From JAJRVM01 sp041752115 (GTDB taxonomy: Bacteria > Planctomycetota > Planctomycetia > Pirellulales > Pirellulaceae): a DNA stretch of 64,000 bases. The notes below the pieces were generated by a model. The model saw only the letters and a list, made by a program, of their open reading frames with translations, did not search any database and was not told where the DNA came from. The position numbers and the translations under genes were made by a program. Where the stretch lies: NCBI GenBank assembly GCA_041752115.1, contig JBGSHS010000450.1:24039-88038 (forward strand), in the 5' to 3' direction. Shown piece after piece: positions 53,345-63,883 of the stretch (positions are counted from its first letter, which is position 1; each line of letters starts with the position of its first letter).

Positions 53345-54910
53345 TCATCGGCCGGGTTTGGGGATGGTGATGATTGGGCTCGGCTTGGCGACCGGTCCGG
53401 TACGCAGCAGTTGCCGCAGTTCGGCGACGGTGGCGGCATGCTCGGCGATGGCGGCCAGGTTATGCGATTCACGTGGATCGTTTTCCAGATCGTAGAGTTC
53501 TGTGCCGCGGCGTCCCTCATCCCACTCGGTGTATGACCATCGTTCGGTCCTCACGGAGCGTGCCAGCCAATCTTCGCGCGCCACCAGCGTGTAGGCCGGA
53601 TGATCCCAGGGCGCTGCTGGATCTGCCAACAGCGGAACGAGGCTATCGCCCTCCAAACCGGGCGGTTGCGGCAGGCCGCAGAGCTGTACCAGCGTGGGAT
53701 AGATGTCGACGAACTCGACCGTTCGCGAGCAGCTTTGACCGGCGGTTTTCTGACGCGGATCGACGATCACCAGAGGGACGCGCGCGGAGATGTCGAACAG
53801 CGTTCCTTTGGCCCACATGCCTTTCTCACCCAAATGCCATCCGTGATCGCCCCAGAGGACGATCACCGTGTTCTCTCGCAGGCCCAGTTGTTGCAGCGTG
53901 TCCAGCACACGCCCCAACTGCTCATCCATGAAAGTGATGCAGGCGTAATACGCCGCAATCGCACTGCGTGCCTGCTCTGGGGATACCGGTTCCTCGAAGA
54001 ACAGGTCGAGATTGTAGCGCAGCGCGTAGCGCGGGATGCTGTCGTCCGCCGTGGGCAGAGGAGCGAAATCGGAGGGAAGCGGCATCTCGGCGGCAGGATA
54101 CAGGTCAAAGAACCGCTGCGGAGCGACCAGTGGGACATGCGGCTTGTAGAATCCGACTCCCAGAAAGAACGGCGCGTCCTCGGTGGCGTATTGGCGAAGC
54201 AATTCGATAGCCTGGTCCGCGGTCTGCACGTCGGCCTCCCAGGTGTAGGCGCGCGGCGTTGTCGGGGCGTCTGGCGACGCGGGCTCTTCCGGGGCGGGAC
54301 CAAACACATTGGCCCACGAGCGGAGAGATTTCACCCAGTGGTTCGGAGGTGGCGCGAAGTGACGGTACGGTTCCCATCGCATCAGGTCACCGAGCATTCG
54401 AGCGTGAACCTGCTGGCTCTTGAGGACCCACTTCTCGCCAGCGCTCCAGTCGGGTGGAAATTCGGCGCCGGGAAACGGCTCGGGAAACCAGTCCTTCATC
54501 ACGTCGGTTCCGAAATGGAAGATCTTGCCGAGCAGCTCTACGCCGTAGCCGTGATTGCGGAAATGCTGCGGCAAGGTCACCCAGTCGGGACCCAGCAGTG
54601 CCGGGTAAGCGAAGTCGACGACTTGGGTCGTGGTCGGATATCGTCCCAGCAGCAGCGAGACACGCGACGGACTGCAGATCGGAAACTGGCAGTAAGCACG
54701 GTCGAATCGGATGCCCTGTTGAGCCAGTTGGTCCAGATGCGGCGTGCGTGCGACGGGGTCACCGTAGCAGCCGATGCGCGTATTGAGATCATCAACGGCG
54801 ATGAACAGTACGTTGGGTTGACGCGACCCGTCGGCGCCCGCCAGGCCGGCGCCGAGCAGGACGAGAGTGCACGACATCAACAGGTGGCGCAGTGGACTTG
54901 CAGCGGGCAT
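53345..54910 (-). CDS. Exported type I sulfatase, iduronate-2-sulfatase-like
   Basis: 521 residues from ATG 54910, with AGGAG upstream. A signal peptide ends near GAGLAGADG. The N-terminal metal site is NVLFIAVDDLNTRIGCYG, and the formylglycine motif is CQFPICSPSRVSLLLGR (CSPSR: Cys is the residue oxidised to formylglycine). Further catalytic elements are GKIFHFGTD, GFYKPHVPL (active-site His/Lys), VVLWGDHGWHLGEKGMWAKG (metal Asp-His). The layout is close to iduronate-2-sulfatases (family S1_7-like). Planctomycetes carry many sulfatases that act on algal sulfated polysaccharides; its substrate is not determined. No sulfatase-modifying enzyme is in the window. Confidence 0.93.
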   Translation of the reverse strand: MPAASPLRHLLMSCTLVLLGAGLAGADGSRQPNVLFIAVDDLNTRIGCYGDPVARTPHLDQLAQQGIRFDRAYCQFPICSPSRVSLLLGRYPTTTQVVDFAYPALLGPDWVTLPQHFRNHGYGVELLGKIFHFGTDVMKDWFPEPFPGAEFPPDWSAGEKWVLKSQQVHARMLGDLMRWEPYRHFAPPPNHWVKSLRSWANVFGPAPEEPASPDAPTTPRAYTWEADVQTADQAIELLRQYATEDAPFFLGVGFYKPHVPLVAPQRFFDLYPAAEMPLPSDFAPLPTADDSIPRYALRYNLDLFFEEPVSPEQARSAIAAYYACITFMDEQLGRVLDTLQQLGLRENTVIVLWGDHGWHLGEKGMWAKGTLFDISARVPLVIVDPRQKTAGQSCSRTVEFVDIYPTLVQLCGLPQPPGLEGDSLVPLLADPAAPWDHPAYTLVAREDWLARSVRTERWSYTEWDEGRRGTELYDLENDPRESHNLAAIAEHAATVAELRQLLRTGPVAKPSPIITIPKPGR

Positions 54911-54969
54911 CGTAGTTCTCCTGGATCGAGCGAGCCCGCCCTCTCGTTCCTCACAGCTGTCGCGTGGGA

Positions 54970-57900
54970 TCAGGCGGTTTCGCCATCGTTTTCTACCGGC
55001 AGACCATGTCCTGGTTTGTTGGCGTACAGCAGCCAGTATACCACCGGCACCAGCAGCAAGGTAAAGGCGGTCGAGACGAGCAGCCCGAAAATCAGGGCCC
55101 AGGCGAGTCCGGAAAAGACCGGGTCGAGCGTGATCGGCCAGGCCCCCAGCAGCGCGGTGCCGGCGGTGAGAAAAATCGGTCGAAATCGCACTGCTCCGCT
55201 CTTGAGCAACGCCGGTTTCAACTCACCTCCGCGCGCCAGTTCGGCGTGAATGAACTCGATCAGCAGGATGGCGTTGCGCGTGGCGATACCCGACAAGGCG
55301 ATCATGCCAATCATGGCGGTGGCTGTGAAGAAGACCGGATTGGGATAACCTCCCACAGGCACATTGCCAAAGATATTGAGCAGCCAGAAGCCGGGCAGGA
55401 TGCCGATGATGGTCAGTGGAATGGCAACCATCAGTAGCAGCGGCATCGCGTAGCTCTTCGTTTCCCATACCAGGAGGATGTAGATGCCCAATATGGCAGC
55501 TCCGAAAGCGAGTCCCAGATCGCGAAACACGTCCAGGGTGATCTTCCATTCCCCTTCCCCGGCCCAGTTGACACGCAGCCCTTCGGGCAATGGATCGGAC
55601 TTGAGACGTTGCATGAAGCCCAACACGGCGTTGGCCGGCGGGATCCCCGCCGTTTCACCGAAAACGAAGGCCACTCGCTGCAGGTTCTTGTGGTAGATCG
55701 TCTTGTCCTGCGTGACCGTCTTGAACGAGCCGAGCTCGCCGATCTGCACGACATCGCCGGTGCCTGTCTTGACGCTCAGACGTGTCAGGTCGACCTGACT
55801 GGAACGTTGTGCGCGGGGAAGTTGCAGCACGATGCGCAGCGGTTGGAGTTCGCCTTTGGCATGCAGCACGCCCGCTCCCGACATGTTGCGGGGACTCTCT
55901 CCCGGCGTATGTCCGGCCACGGCGAGTCGAATGGTGGCGGCAATCGTCTCGGCGCTGACGCCATGCAACGATGCCTTCTCCTTGTCGATCTCGAAAACGT
56001 GCTTCGGCTGATCATCCTCGACCGAGTCGTCCACGTCGACCACGCCAGGCTCACGTTCCATGATCCCTCGAACGTGCTTGGCACCGGCCATCAGCTGTTC
56101 ATAGTTGGGAGCCGTTTCGCCGTAGATTTCGCCGACCAGCGTACTGAGCACGGGGGGGCCGGGGGGGACCTCGACCAGTTTGATGTTGGCGTTCCAGCGT
56201 GCCGCAATCGCGTGGAGATCGTCTCGAATGCGAAGCAGTATTTCGTGGCTCTGCTGCTGCCGTTCTTCCTTCGGGAGCAGGTTCACGCGGATATCGCCGA
56301 CATTGGCTCCTTCCCGCAGATAGTAATGACGTACCATCCCGTTGAAGTCGATGGGGGATGACGTGCCCGCAAACGTGAGCACTTGCGTCACTTCGGCCAC
56401 ACTCCGCAGATAGCCCGCCAGATCCGACAGGACGGCATCTGTGTTCTCCAGCGTCGTTCCCTCCGGCAGATCGACCACCACCTGGAACTCGTTCTTGTTG
56501 TCGAACGGGAGCATCTTCAGCGGCACCCGTCCGGTCAAGGCCAGCACGGGACAGATGGCCAGCAGGACCATGACCAGCAGAATCAGCCCCCAGCCGAGCG
56601 ATTTGCGATTGATCAATGGGCCGACGAGCATTGCATAGATCTTGTAGGTCAAGCCCCGCTCCACCACGAACGGCTCTTCTTCCTTGCCGTACACCGACTT
56701 CAGGATGTGGTAGCTGAGCCAGGGCGTGATGGTGAAGGCCACCACCATCGACATGAGCATCGCCACCGGCACGTTGAGCGCCATGGGACGCATGTAGGGG
56801 CCCATCATGCCGGTGATGAAAAACAGCGGCAGGAAGGAGACGATCACCGCCAGGGTCGCCAGGATGATGGGCGGACGCACTTCGTTGACGGCCGTGAAGA
56901 CCGCCTTGAGCGGCGGCTCCAGACGCATGCGAAAATGCCGAAACACGTTCTCGACATCCACAATCGGATCGTCGACGACCAGGCCAAGTGACAGGATCAA
57001 GGCGAACAGCGTCACACGATTAATGGTGTAACCGGCCAGCAGGTTGATCAGGAGCGTCAAGGCAAAGGTCAGTGGAACGGCGGTGGCCACCACAATCGCT
57101 TCCCGCCACCCGAGTGTCAACGCAATCAGGCCGACCACGATCACGACGGCCGACGTCAGTTCGCTGACCAGTTCATTCACCTTGTCGTTGGCCGTCTCGC
57201 CGTAGTTGCGCGTGATCAACACCTGGATGTCGCTGGGGATTACGTTCTGCTGAAGATGCTCCAGTCGGGCCTCGAGACGCCGAGCCAGATCGACCGCGTT
57301 GGTCCCCTTCTGCTTGGACAGGGCGATCGTCACCGCCGGGTAATCGCCGCAGCTCTGCGACGCTGCCTGGCCCGCCGGAGCGTGGGAGCCGGGGCCAAAG
57401 CTGATGCGCGTGTAGGTCGCCGCTTCTTCCGGACCATCTTCGATCCGCGCGACGTCACGCAGGTACACCAGGTGCCCTTCGTGAACACCAACCACCAGCT
57501 TTCCCATTTCCGCCGCGTCCTGCAGAAACGGGCCGCTCTCGACCACAATCTGCCGGTTGTCACGCTGATACGTGCCGGCCGACATCGCCACGTTGGCTCC
57601 CTGCAACACCTGATCGATTTCCATGGGGGTCACGTGGTACGCCGTCATGCTTTCGGCGTCCAGCCAGACGGAGATCTGTCGTCGCCGCCCTCCGACAATG
57701 CTGGTACGACCCGTGTGCTGTACCGACTGCAATTCGATGCTCACCTGCTCCGCCACGCGTCGCAGTTGAAAGTCATCTGCCTGCGCACTCCACAACGTGA
57801 CGTTCACAATCGGCACATCGTCGATCTCAATCGGCTTGACGATCCAGCCGGCAACCGTGGGGGGAACAAGATCCTGGTTCATCGAGATCTTGTTGTACAA

Positions 57901-58248
57901 TTTGATCAGACTGTCTTCCCGATCCTCTCCCACGTAAAAACGGACGGTGACTACCGCCATCTCCGGCCGTGACATGCTGTAGACGTATTCCACACCATCA
58001 ATCTGATACAGGAGCCGTTCCAGGTTGGTGGCCACCTGCTTCTCCACCTCCGCAGCGCTGGCCCCCGGGACGCGGATCATCACATCCGCCAGCGGGACAA
58101 CGATCTGCGGCTCCTCTTCACGAGGAGTCACCAGGAGCGCGGCCGCTCCGGCAATCAGAATCAGGAGAATGAACAGCAGTGACAGATTGCCGTGCAGGAA
58201 CACTGCCACAATCCGGGCCACGAGGCTTTCGTTCGGATGCGTATTCAT
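54970..58248 (-). CDS. RND efflux pump inner membrane subunit
   Basis: About 1092 residues from ATG 58248 (AAGGTAGG just upstream); ATG 58266 is less well placed. The family features are an N-terminal membrane helix, pore-domain repeats (VPLADVMIRVPGASAAEVEKQV), and two blocks of six helices, with GYTINRVTLFALILSLGLVVDDPIVDVENVFRH and ATAMIGMIALSGIATRNAILLIEF as the conserved TM4-type segments, the first containing the acidic proton-relay Asp pair. It resembles the hydrophobe/amphiphile (HAE) and HME-type pumps; the drug or metal is not clear. It is the third gene of a tolC-like, MFP, RND operon. Confidence 0.93.
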   Translation of the reverse strand: MNTHPNESLVARIVAVFLHGNLSLLFILLILIAGAAALLVTPREEEPQIVVPLADVMIRVPGASAAEVEKQVATNLERLLYQIDGVEYVYSMSRPEMAVVTVRFYVGEDREDSLIKLYNKISMNQDLVPPTVAGWIVKPIEIDDVPIVNVTLWSAQADDFQLRRVAEQVSIELQSVQHTGRTSIVGGRRRQISVWLDAESMTAYHVTPMEIDQVLQGANVAMSAGTYQRDNRQIVVESGPFLQDAAEMGKLVVGVHEGHLVYLRDVARIEDGPEEAATYTRISFGPGSHAPAGQAASQSCGDYPAVTIALSKQKGTNAVDLARRLEARLEHLQQNVIPSDIQVLITRNYGETANDKVNELVSELTSAVVIVVGLIALTLGWREAIVVATAVPLTFALTLLINLLAGYTINRVTLFALILSLGLVVDDPIVDVENVFRHFRMRLEPPLKAVFTAVNEVRPPIILATLAVIVSFLPLFFITGMMGPYMRPMALNVPVAMLMSMVVAFTITPWLSYHILKSVYGKEEEPFVVERGLTYKIYAMLVGPLINRKSLGWGLILLVMVLLAICPVLALTGRVPLKMLPFDNKNEFQVVVDLPEGTTLENTDAVLSDLAGYLRSVAEVTQVLTFAGTSSPIDFNGMVRHYYLREGANVGDIRVNLLPKEERQQQSHEILLRIRDDLHAIAARWNANIKLVEVPPGPPVLSTLVGEIYGETAPNYEQLMAGAKHVRGIMEREPGVVDVDDSVEDDQPKHVFEIDKEKASLHGVSAETIAATIRLAVAGHTPGESPRNMSGAGVLHAKGELQPLRIVLQLPRAQRSSQVDLTRLSVKTGTGDVVQIGELGSFKTVTQDKTIYHKNLQRVAFVFGETAGIPPANAVLGFMQRLKSDPLPEGLRVNWAGEGEWKITLDVFRDLGLAFGAAILGIYILLVWETKSYAMPLLLMVAIPLTIIGILPGFWLLNIFGNVPVGGYPNPVFFTATAMIGMIALSGIATRNAILLIEFIHAELARGGELKPALLKSGAVRFRPIFLTAGTALLGAWPITLDPVFSGLAWALIFGLLVSTAFTLLLVPVVYWLLYANKPGHGLPVENDGETA

Positions 58249-58434
58249 CACACGACCTACCTTCATGCTGACTGCGGTGGACTACCTGCAGAGTGAATGA
58301 GAGACTTGCCGCTGGGGGGCTTTGAGCGAACTGACGATGGGAGACGGCGTAATGCCGAACCAACCAGGCTCTGTCTCCAAACCGGGGCTCTTGCCCAGTT
58401 CCCCTCTTAGTTCCCAGGCGTTTTGCGACATAGC

Positions 58435-59598
58435 CTAGATCCCTTGCCCGTCCGTCGCCCCCGTGCGCTGCCCGCCAGTTGCTGCCGCGGGAAGCGCGAC
58501 GCGTTCCTGTGGTGCTAAGCCAGAAAGAATCTCCAGGCGAGCGTCGGCCAGAAGCTCACCCGTTCGCACGAAACGACGCTCCAGCGTGTCGTCCGCCAAC
58601 ACCACGTCGACCAGTCGCAGCTGACCGACCTGTTGCACGGCCGCGGCCGCCACGACGACACGATTCAAATGGTCCACCGGGAGCGCCAGACGACCGAACA
58701 TGCCGATGTACAGTCCCGCCAGCTGATCCGATGGCAGCGAGACTTTTACCAGCAGCGAACGCGAATGCGCCTGCGCGCGCGGCACGATCTCTCGCACGGT
58801 ACCGGTCATCCGCCCGCTGACCGCATCGATCTGCACCGACAACTCCATCCCCACACGTACCTTGCTCGAAAGCCCCTCCCGCACACTCGCGTGCAGTTCC
58901 AACTCGTGCGGATCATGGACGGTGAGGATCGGCTTGCCCGGAACGGCCAGGTCCCCCGGGTCCATGTAGCGATCCGCCACGACGCCGGCGGCCTGAGCCT
59001 TGATCTGACAGTAAGTCAGCGTGATCTTGATTCGATTGGCTTGCTCGAGGATCGTCTGCAACTGCGCCTGCGTCATTTGATACGCACCGACCACGCGGTC
59101 CAACTCTTCTTTGGTAACCGCCTTCTCGGTGAACATCCGCTGATACCGATCGTACTCCCGCTGCCGGACCGCCAGGTCCGCCTCGATGCCAGCGGCCGAC
59201 GCTTCCGCCTCGCGCAACTGAGCCTGCACTTCACGGTCATCCAGCACACACAGCAGTTGCCCGACTTCGACCGTGTCACCCGGATTGACCAGCACTTCGT
59301 TGATGGTCGCCAACATCCGGCTGGCCACGTCGGTCTTACGCCGCGGCTCCACCGTGCCGACGGCGTCCACCAACTGCACCGTCTCGAGCGTCTCGACCAA
59401 CGTGGTGGAGCGATCCCCCAGTTCCGCGTGCCGCGCGGCCACGTTCCCGGGAGCGGTCTTGTCGTGAAATGCCCCGGACATCCAGGCGATGATCAGGATC
59501 AGCGCCACGACGCTGCCGAGCAAGACGATGAGCCGGACGATCGTGCGCGTAACTCGAGCCAGGTTCTGACGAGCATGCATGGCAGATGAGTCCTTCAT
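58435..59598 (-). CDS. RND efflux membrane fusion protein (periplasmic adaptor)
   Basis: 387 residues from ATG 59598, with GGAAA upstream. One N-terminal membrane helix (IVRLIVLLGSVVALILIIAWMSG), then lipoyl-like and coiled-coil parts: VDAVGTVEPRRKTDVASRML, NEVLVNPGDTVEVGQLLCVLDDREVQAQL, long helical hairpin (EASAAGIEADLAVRQREYDRYQRMF ... QMTQAQLQTILEQ), and beta-barrel part (VADRYMDPGDLAVPGKPILTV). This is the typical AcrA/HlyD adaptor layout. It lies 186 nt upstream of the RND gene and downstream of the TolC-like gene on the same strand. Confidence 0.92.
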   Translation of the reverse strand: MKDSSAMHARQNLARVTRTIVRLIVLLGSVVALILIIAWMSGAFHDKTAPGNVAARHAELGDRSTTLVETLETVQLVDAVGTVEPRRKTDVASRMLATINEVLVNPGDTVEVGQLLCVLDDREVQAQLREAEASAAGIEADLAVRQREYDRYQRMFTEKAVTKEELDRVVGAYQMTQAQLQTILEQANRIKITLTYCQIKAQAAGVVADRYMDPGDLAVPGKPILTVHDPHELELHASVREGLSSKVRVGMELSVQIDAVSGRMTGTVREIVPRAQAHSRSLLVKVSLPSDQLAGLYIGMFGRLALPVDHLNRVVVAAAAVQQVGQLRLVDVVLADDTLERRFVRTGELLADARLEILSGLAPQERVALPAAATGGQRTGATDGQGI

Positions 59599-59944
59599 AC
59601 AATTTCCGCGATGTCTCGACGCCGATCATTCCGCGTCCGCATCACCAGGCATGTGGGAAGATGCCACCCACAACGATAACGCCGCCCGCTTCTTACGACA
59701 GACCACCCTGGCGTGCAATGGGGGATCCCGGCGATTCATCCTGATGCCAAGCCGAGACCCTGGGCAGCTGGCGGAAACGCTCCGCCCGCTCCGAGTGGGC
59801 TGGTTCGCCCAGTGGACGCCGCCGCCCGCCCTCCTGGTTGGCCGCGGTCAGCCAGAGTCCGTACCCAGCGCAAACTGCACGAGTACCTGCCCGTGCTTCC
59901 AGTTGGACGCTCGGCAACCGCCCGAGGTTACATCCGTTCGACGG
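59599..59944. other. Intergenic region inside the efflux operon
   Basis: 346 nt between the TolC-like gene and the adaptor gene. No gene or hairpin was found; the unusual size for an operon gap means a second promoter is possible. Confidence 0.35.
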
Positions 59945-61582
59945 TTACATCGCCAGGGAGTTGGCCAGCCGGCCAATGGCTCGTGACAGAGAGGCCCGCG
60001 CGATCTCCAGCTCTGCCTCCGCGTTGGCTCGCCGTACACGGGCATTGGAGAGGGCCACTTGTGAATCGATCAGTTCCGTGATGGATGCGGCCTGACTGCG
60101 ATAGCGGACTTCGATTTCACGCAGACTCTCGGCCGCCTGAGAGATCGCGTGCGTCGCGACTTCCAGACGCTGTCGCGCGTCCAGCACCTTGAGATGCGAC
60201 TGCCGCACGTCGAGTTCGATGTCGAGCAGCAACCGCTGCTCTTGCGCCCGCAACTCGCGCACGCGCGCCATCGCCTGCTCCACGTCCCAACAGGTGCGAC
60301 CGCCATCAAACAGATTCAACGAGACGATCAGACCGACGAAGTACGAGTCGTTTCCCTGGACGAAATCGTCCGTGAACACATCGTAGCTTGCCAGGGCGTC
60401 GGCGGTGGGACGTTTGCCCGCCTTGGCGATCAGGATCTGCTCGCCAGCAGCCTGCCGACGGAAGCTCATTGCGGCAACCTCGGGACGCTGACTCTGCGCC
60501 TCGGCGACAGCTGATTCCACTTCATCCACATTGGCTCCCCACGGGGCCGGAGCAATCTGGCGAGGCAAAGGACGCCGCGCGATCGTGCTGCCAGCGACAT
60601 TCTCCAGAACCGCCCAGGCCAGTTCCCGAGAATTGCGGGCCGAAATCAGCGCTTCCTGCACTTCGGCCAGCCGGACCTCCACCGACAGAACGTCCGATTT
60701 CACCGCCGTTTCGTTGCGGTAACGACTCTGGACAATCGCCAGATGCTGCTGAACTTGCTGGACTGCCTCCTCCCGAACCGCCAGCAGAGCGTCTGCCTGC
60801 AGCAGGCGGTAATACGCTTCCGCGGCATGGAACACCAACTGGTTCTGAAGGGCTGCCAGGTTGTGGAGAGAACTACACCGTTGAGCCTCCGCGGCATGAA
60901 CCTGGTGCTGACGGCGATTGCCCGAATACAAGTTGTGCTGTAACAGCAGTTGGGTCTGGAAGTTGTCTTCGGTCCCGGGATGGTTCAAGTCGCCACCAAG
61001 GCTGAAGCGAGCTTGGTTGAGCTGAAACATGAAAGCTCGCACCGGATTGTCGCTCGCCCCGTAGTCCTCGCTGATCCCCAGGCGAGGATAGAAGTCGGCT
61101 CTCGCTCGCTCCAACACGGCTTCGGCAATCTCGATCTGAGCCGAGGCCGTGTACAGGTCGGGATTGGAGCGTGTCGTGACCGCGATCACTTCGTCCAAGG
61201 TCAACTGGTCGCCCGCTGCCGACATGACCCCCTCCGGAGCAGGCAATGCCACGTCATCATCCATTTCCGTGGCTGGCGGTGCCGCCGCCTGCCCTGCGGT
61301 GGCACTGCAGGGCAGAATCTGATGGCCGGAAGTCGACGGTGACGTGAGGGGCAACGTGGACTGAGACGACCGCCCGGCGACCGCCGACTCGGCTGCCGGC
61401 CGCCGCAGGCTTTCGGGATCCGTTGGCACAGTCGGCTGAGTCGGGACGCTCGAACTCCTGGCCCTGACGGGGGCCGAAAAATGACCACCCTCCGAACCAA
61501 ATGGAAGTGTGTGACAACCGACGCTGGCTGCGAGCAGAGTCGCTACCCACGACCAACTGCGCCAACTCTGTTTTGACCGCAT
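59945..61582 (-). CDS. TolC-family outer membrane channel lipoprotein
   Basis: About 545 residues from ATG 61582 (GAGGG upstream); ATG 61618 would add 12. Lipoprotein signal with lipobox SVGC (LLAASVGC), then a Pro/Ser/Thr-rich linker of about 90 residues. The channel part has two repeats of long coiled coil: LTLDEVIAVTTRSNPDLYTASAQIE, LYSGNRRQHQVHAAEAQR, then a repeat with GLIVSLNLFDGGRTCWDVEQAMARV and SITELIDSQVALSNARV. The equatorial helices are typical of TolC. The extended low-complexity linker is unusual. First gene of the efflux operon; it diverges from the GGDEF gene. Confidence 0.9.
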   Translation of the reverse strand: MRSKQSWRSWSWVATLLAASVGCHTLPFGSEGGHFSAPVRARSSSVPTQPTVPTDPESLRRPAAESAVAGRSSQSTLPLTSPSTSGHQILPCSATAGQAAAPPATEMDDDVALPAPEGVMSAAGDQLTLDEVIAVTTRSNPDLYTASAQIEIAEAVLERARADFYPRLGISEDYGASDNPVRAFMFQLNQARFSLGGDLNHPGTEDNFQTQLLLQHNLYSGNRRQHQVHAAEAQRCSSLHNLAALQNQLVFHAAEAYYRLLQADALLAVREEAVQQVQQHLAIVQSRYRNETAVKSDVLSVEVRLAEVQEALISARNSRELAWAVLENVAGSTIARRPLPRQIAPAPWGANVDEVESAVAEAQSQRPEVAAMSFRRQAAGEQILIAKAGKRPTADALASYDVFTDDFVQGNDSYFVGLIVSLNLFDGGRTCWDVEQAMARVRELRAQEQRLLLDIELDVRQSHLKVLDARQRLEVATHAISQAAESLREIEVRYRSQAASITELIDSQVALSNARVRRANAEAELEIARASLSRAIGRLANSLAM

Positions 61583-62302
61583 GGGTGATGATCCCTCCTC
61601 GGGTACAGCGTCCAGCATGGGTGAGTGGTCCGCGCTGGATGTCCGGCCCGCAGGCTAAGACACCAGATTGCCCTGGGCGACGCTGGAGCTTAGCGGTGAC
61701 AGGTGCTGTCCTTGGTCCTTGATGCTGGCCGCGCCGTCGCATTGTCCGAATGCACGCGGGGTGCGCGCACAGGCGATAACGGGAGCTATCATCGGGATCT
61801 TCGACCGTCCGCAAACGGAAAATCCAGATTTACAGCTATAGTTGGCAAGGTCTGCGCTGCCCGTAAACTCATCCTATTCGGCCCCCTTCCCCGAAAACGT
61901 GCTCGGTCCGGCATTTGCCGCCACCTGTTTGCTGAGGGGGGTGTATCCCCCATTGGCTGTTGATGTGAAACGGCTCTGGATGCGACAGATTACCTGGGAG
62001 GATAACACCAGTCATGGTATGGTCACTCCCCTGAAGGATGTGGTGGCAGCGGCACGTCGGGCATCATCGTCATCTTCGTCCGAAGCGTTTGACGGTCGCT
62101 CGCCGTTCTGCGCTGCAATTGGCGTGGATGTACACCGCAAGCTATGGTTTCGTACCCCCAACCTCACTACCCGCCGGGGACAGCGAGGCGGTCCGGGGGA
62201 CCGTGGTGCGCGGTTGAGAGATCTTGGCAGTCGAGAGACCTTGGCAGTCATCTCTTTGACGCGCTGCCTTGCGTATCAGCCAACAGGTGACGGGCAAAAT
62301 CG
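61583..62302. other. Divergent promoter region
   Basis: 720 nt between the efflux operon and the GGDEF gene. No gene, tRNA or clear operator identified; weak open frames are shadows. Confidence 0.4.
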
Positions 62303-63883
62303 ATGGAACTTCTGGTTTCACATTTCATCCTTGGCGTCATTGTGGGAATGACCGGCCTCTGTGCCGGGTGGTGGCTGCATGGGCGGATGTCCAGCCAACA
62401 GACGTTCGTCGGCCAGAACGACGAGTCGCTGATCCGCGAACTCATGTCCAGTCTGCACTGCCTGTCGCATCGGATGGCGGCGGATGTGGACGAACACAAT
62501 CACAGCGTGGGAGAAGTTGATCGGGAGCTGGCGCAGGTGCGAGACCCGGGAGCGTCGAAAGTCAGTGAACTGGTGGACCGACTGATCTCGGCCAATCGCA
62601 GCGTACAGAGCAAGTTGAATGAGACGGAGCAGAAGCTCGACGAACTGTCGCAGAAGATGGAATTTCATGCATCGGAAGCGCGGACGGATGTGTTGACCGG
62701 CTTGGCCAATCGCCGTGCATTCCAAGAGGAAGCGGCCCAGTTCCTGGCGGCGCACCGGGAAAAGGACGAAGTGTTTTCGTTGGTGATGATCGATGTGGAT
62801 CGGTTCAAGCAGGTCAATGATGTTCACGGTCATCCATTTGGCGATGATGTGCTGCGCAGTGTGGGAGCAATCCTGCGCGAAAATATGCGGGGCCGTGATC
62901 TGGTGACCCGCTACGGCGGCGAGGAATTCGCCATCCTCATGCCCAAGACCGGCATCGCCGATGCCCGCCGTGGTGCGGAGAACGTGCGTGAAATCGTCGA
63001 AAAGACCCGCTTTCAGTTTGGCAACAAGTCGCTCCATCTCACCATCAGCCTGGGAGTTGCTGAGATCCTCCCGTTCGAGGAAATGGCCGGCATTCTGAAA
63101 CGCGCCGATCAGGCGATGTATGCGGCGAAACATGCCGGCCGCAATCGACTGTATTGGCATGATGGAACGCTCCCCCATCCTCTGCGCGCGTCGCAGCATC
63201 GTAGCAGCGAAGAACGCAATGAAGTTGTTGCGGCCAGCCAGGCTGCTATCAGTCTTGCCGTCACCAGCCCGCCAGCAACGCTCAAGTGCGCGGAACCGGT
63301 GACAACGACTCCCGCTGCCGCCGCCGAGAGCAAAGAACGAGCGCGTGAGACAGAGAACCACCTTCGTGCACATGATGTTGACCTGGATATCCTCAACAAC
63401 GTGGGCAACAAGACCATGTTCTGTCAGAACGTCCATCGCCGCCTCGCGGAGTTTCATCGCGGGGGGCCAACCTTCGCCACGATCCTCCTGAGCGTCGATG
63501 ACGCGGAAGCCCTCACCCGCAAGTACGGGGACGCGACGAGCAAAACGGTGATGGGGGTTGTTGCCCAGGCGATCCGCGAACGACTGCGCGAAATGGACCT
63601 GGTCGCACGCTACAACGAATTGACGTTCGGCATGGTGCTGCCCGATGCGACGCTTCGCAACGCGATCTGCATCGGCGAGCGGTTACGCAAGGCGATCAAA
63701 GAAACCGTCATGGATGTCGAAGGCAAGTCGCTGCGATTCACGGTGAGCCTCGGCATCGTCGAGGCGGCCGAAGGGGACGAAATGGCCAACCACGTGGAAC
63801 GTGCGCGAGGCGAACTTGAGAAAGCGCAACACGGAGGGGGAAACCGTATCGGGTTCGTGGCCAACTCGCTCGTTGCCTCGTAG
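62303..63883 (+). CDS. Double-GGDEF diguanylate cyclase, second domain degenerate
   Basis: 526 residues. One N-terminal membrane helix (LVSHFILGVIVGMTGLCAGWWL), then a coiled coil (residues about 40-125). First GGDEF domain (about 126-290): TDVLTGLANRRAF, MIDVDRFKQVNDVHGHPFGDDVL, RGRDLVTRYGGEEFAIL. GGEEF at residues 205-209 is the active-site motif, and RGRD five residues before it is the inhibitory I-site. The second domain (about 345-520) has NNVGNKTMFCQNVHRRL, LREMDLVARYNELTFGMVL, where GGDEF has become NELTF although a REMD I-site-like motif remains. The first domain likely makes c-di-GMP, and the second may bind it. It is not grouped with an effector gene. Confidence 0.92.
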   Translation: MELLVSHFILGVIVGMTGLCAGWWLHGRMSSQQTFVGQNDESLIRELMSSLHCLSHRMAADVDEHNHSVGEVDRELAQVRDPGASKVSELVDRLISANRSVQSKLNETEQKLDELSQKMEFHASEARTDVLTGLANRRAFQEEAAQFLAAHREKDEVFSLVMIDVDRFKQVNDVHGHPFGDDVLRSVGAILRENMRGRDLVTRYGGEEFAILMPKTGIADARRGAENVREIVEKTRFQFGNKSLHLTISLGVAEILPFEEMAGILKRADQAMYAAKHAGRNRLYWHDGTLPHPLRASQHRSSEERNEVVAASQAAISLAVTSPPATLKCAEPVTTTPAAAAESKERARETENHLRAHDVDLDILNNVGNKTMFCQNVHRRLAEFHRGGPTFATILLSVDDAEALTRKYGDATSKTVMGVVAQAIRERLREMDLVARYNELTFGMVLPDATLRNAICIGERLRKAIKETVMDVEGKSLRFTVSLGIVEAAEGDEMANHVERARGELEKAQHGGGNRIGFVANSLVAS

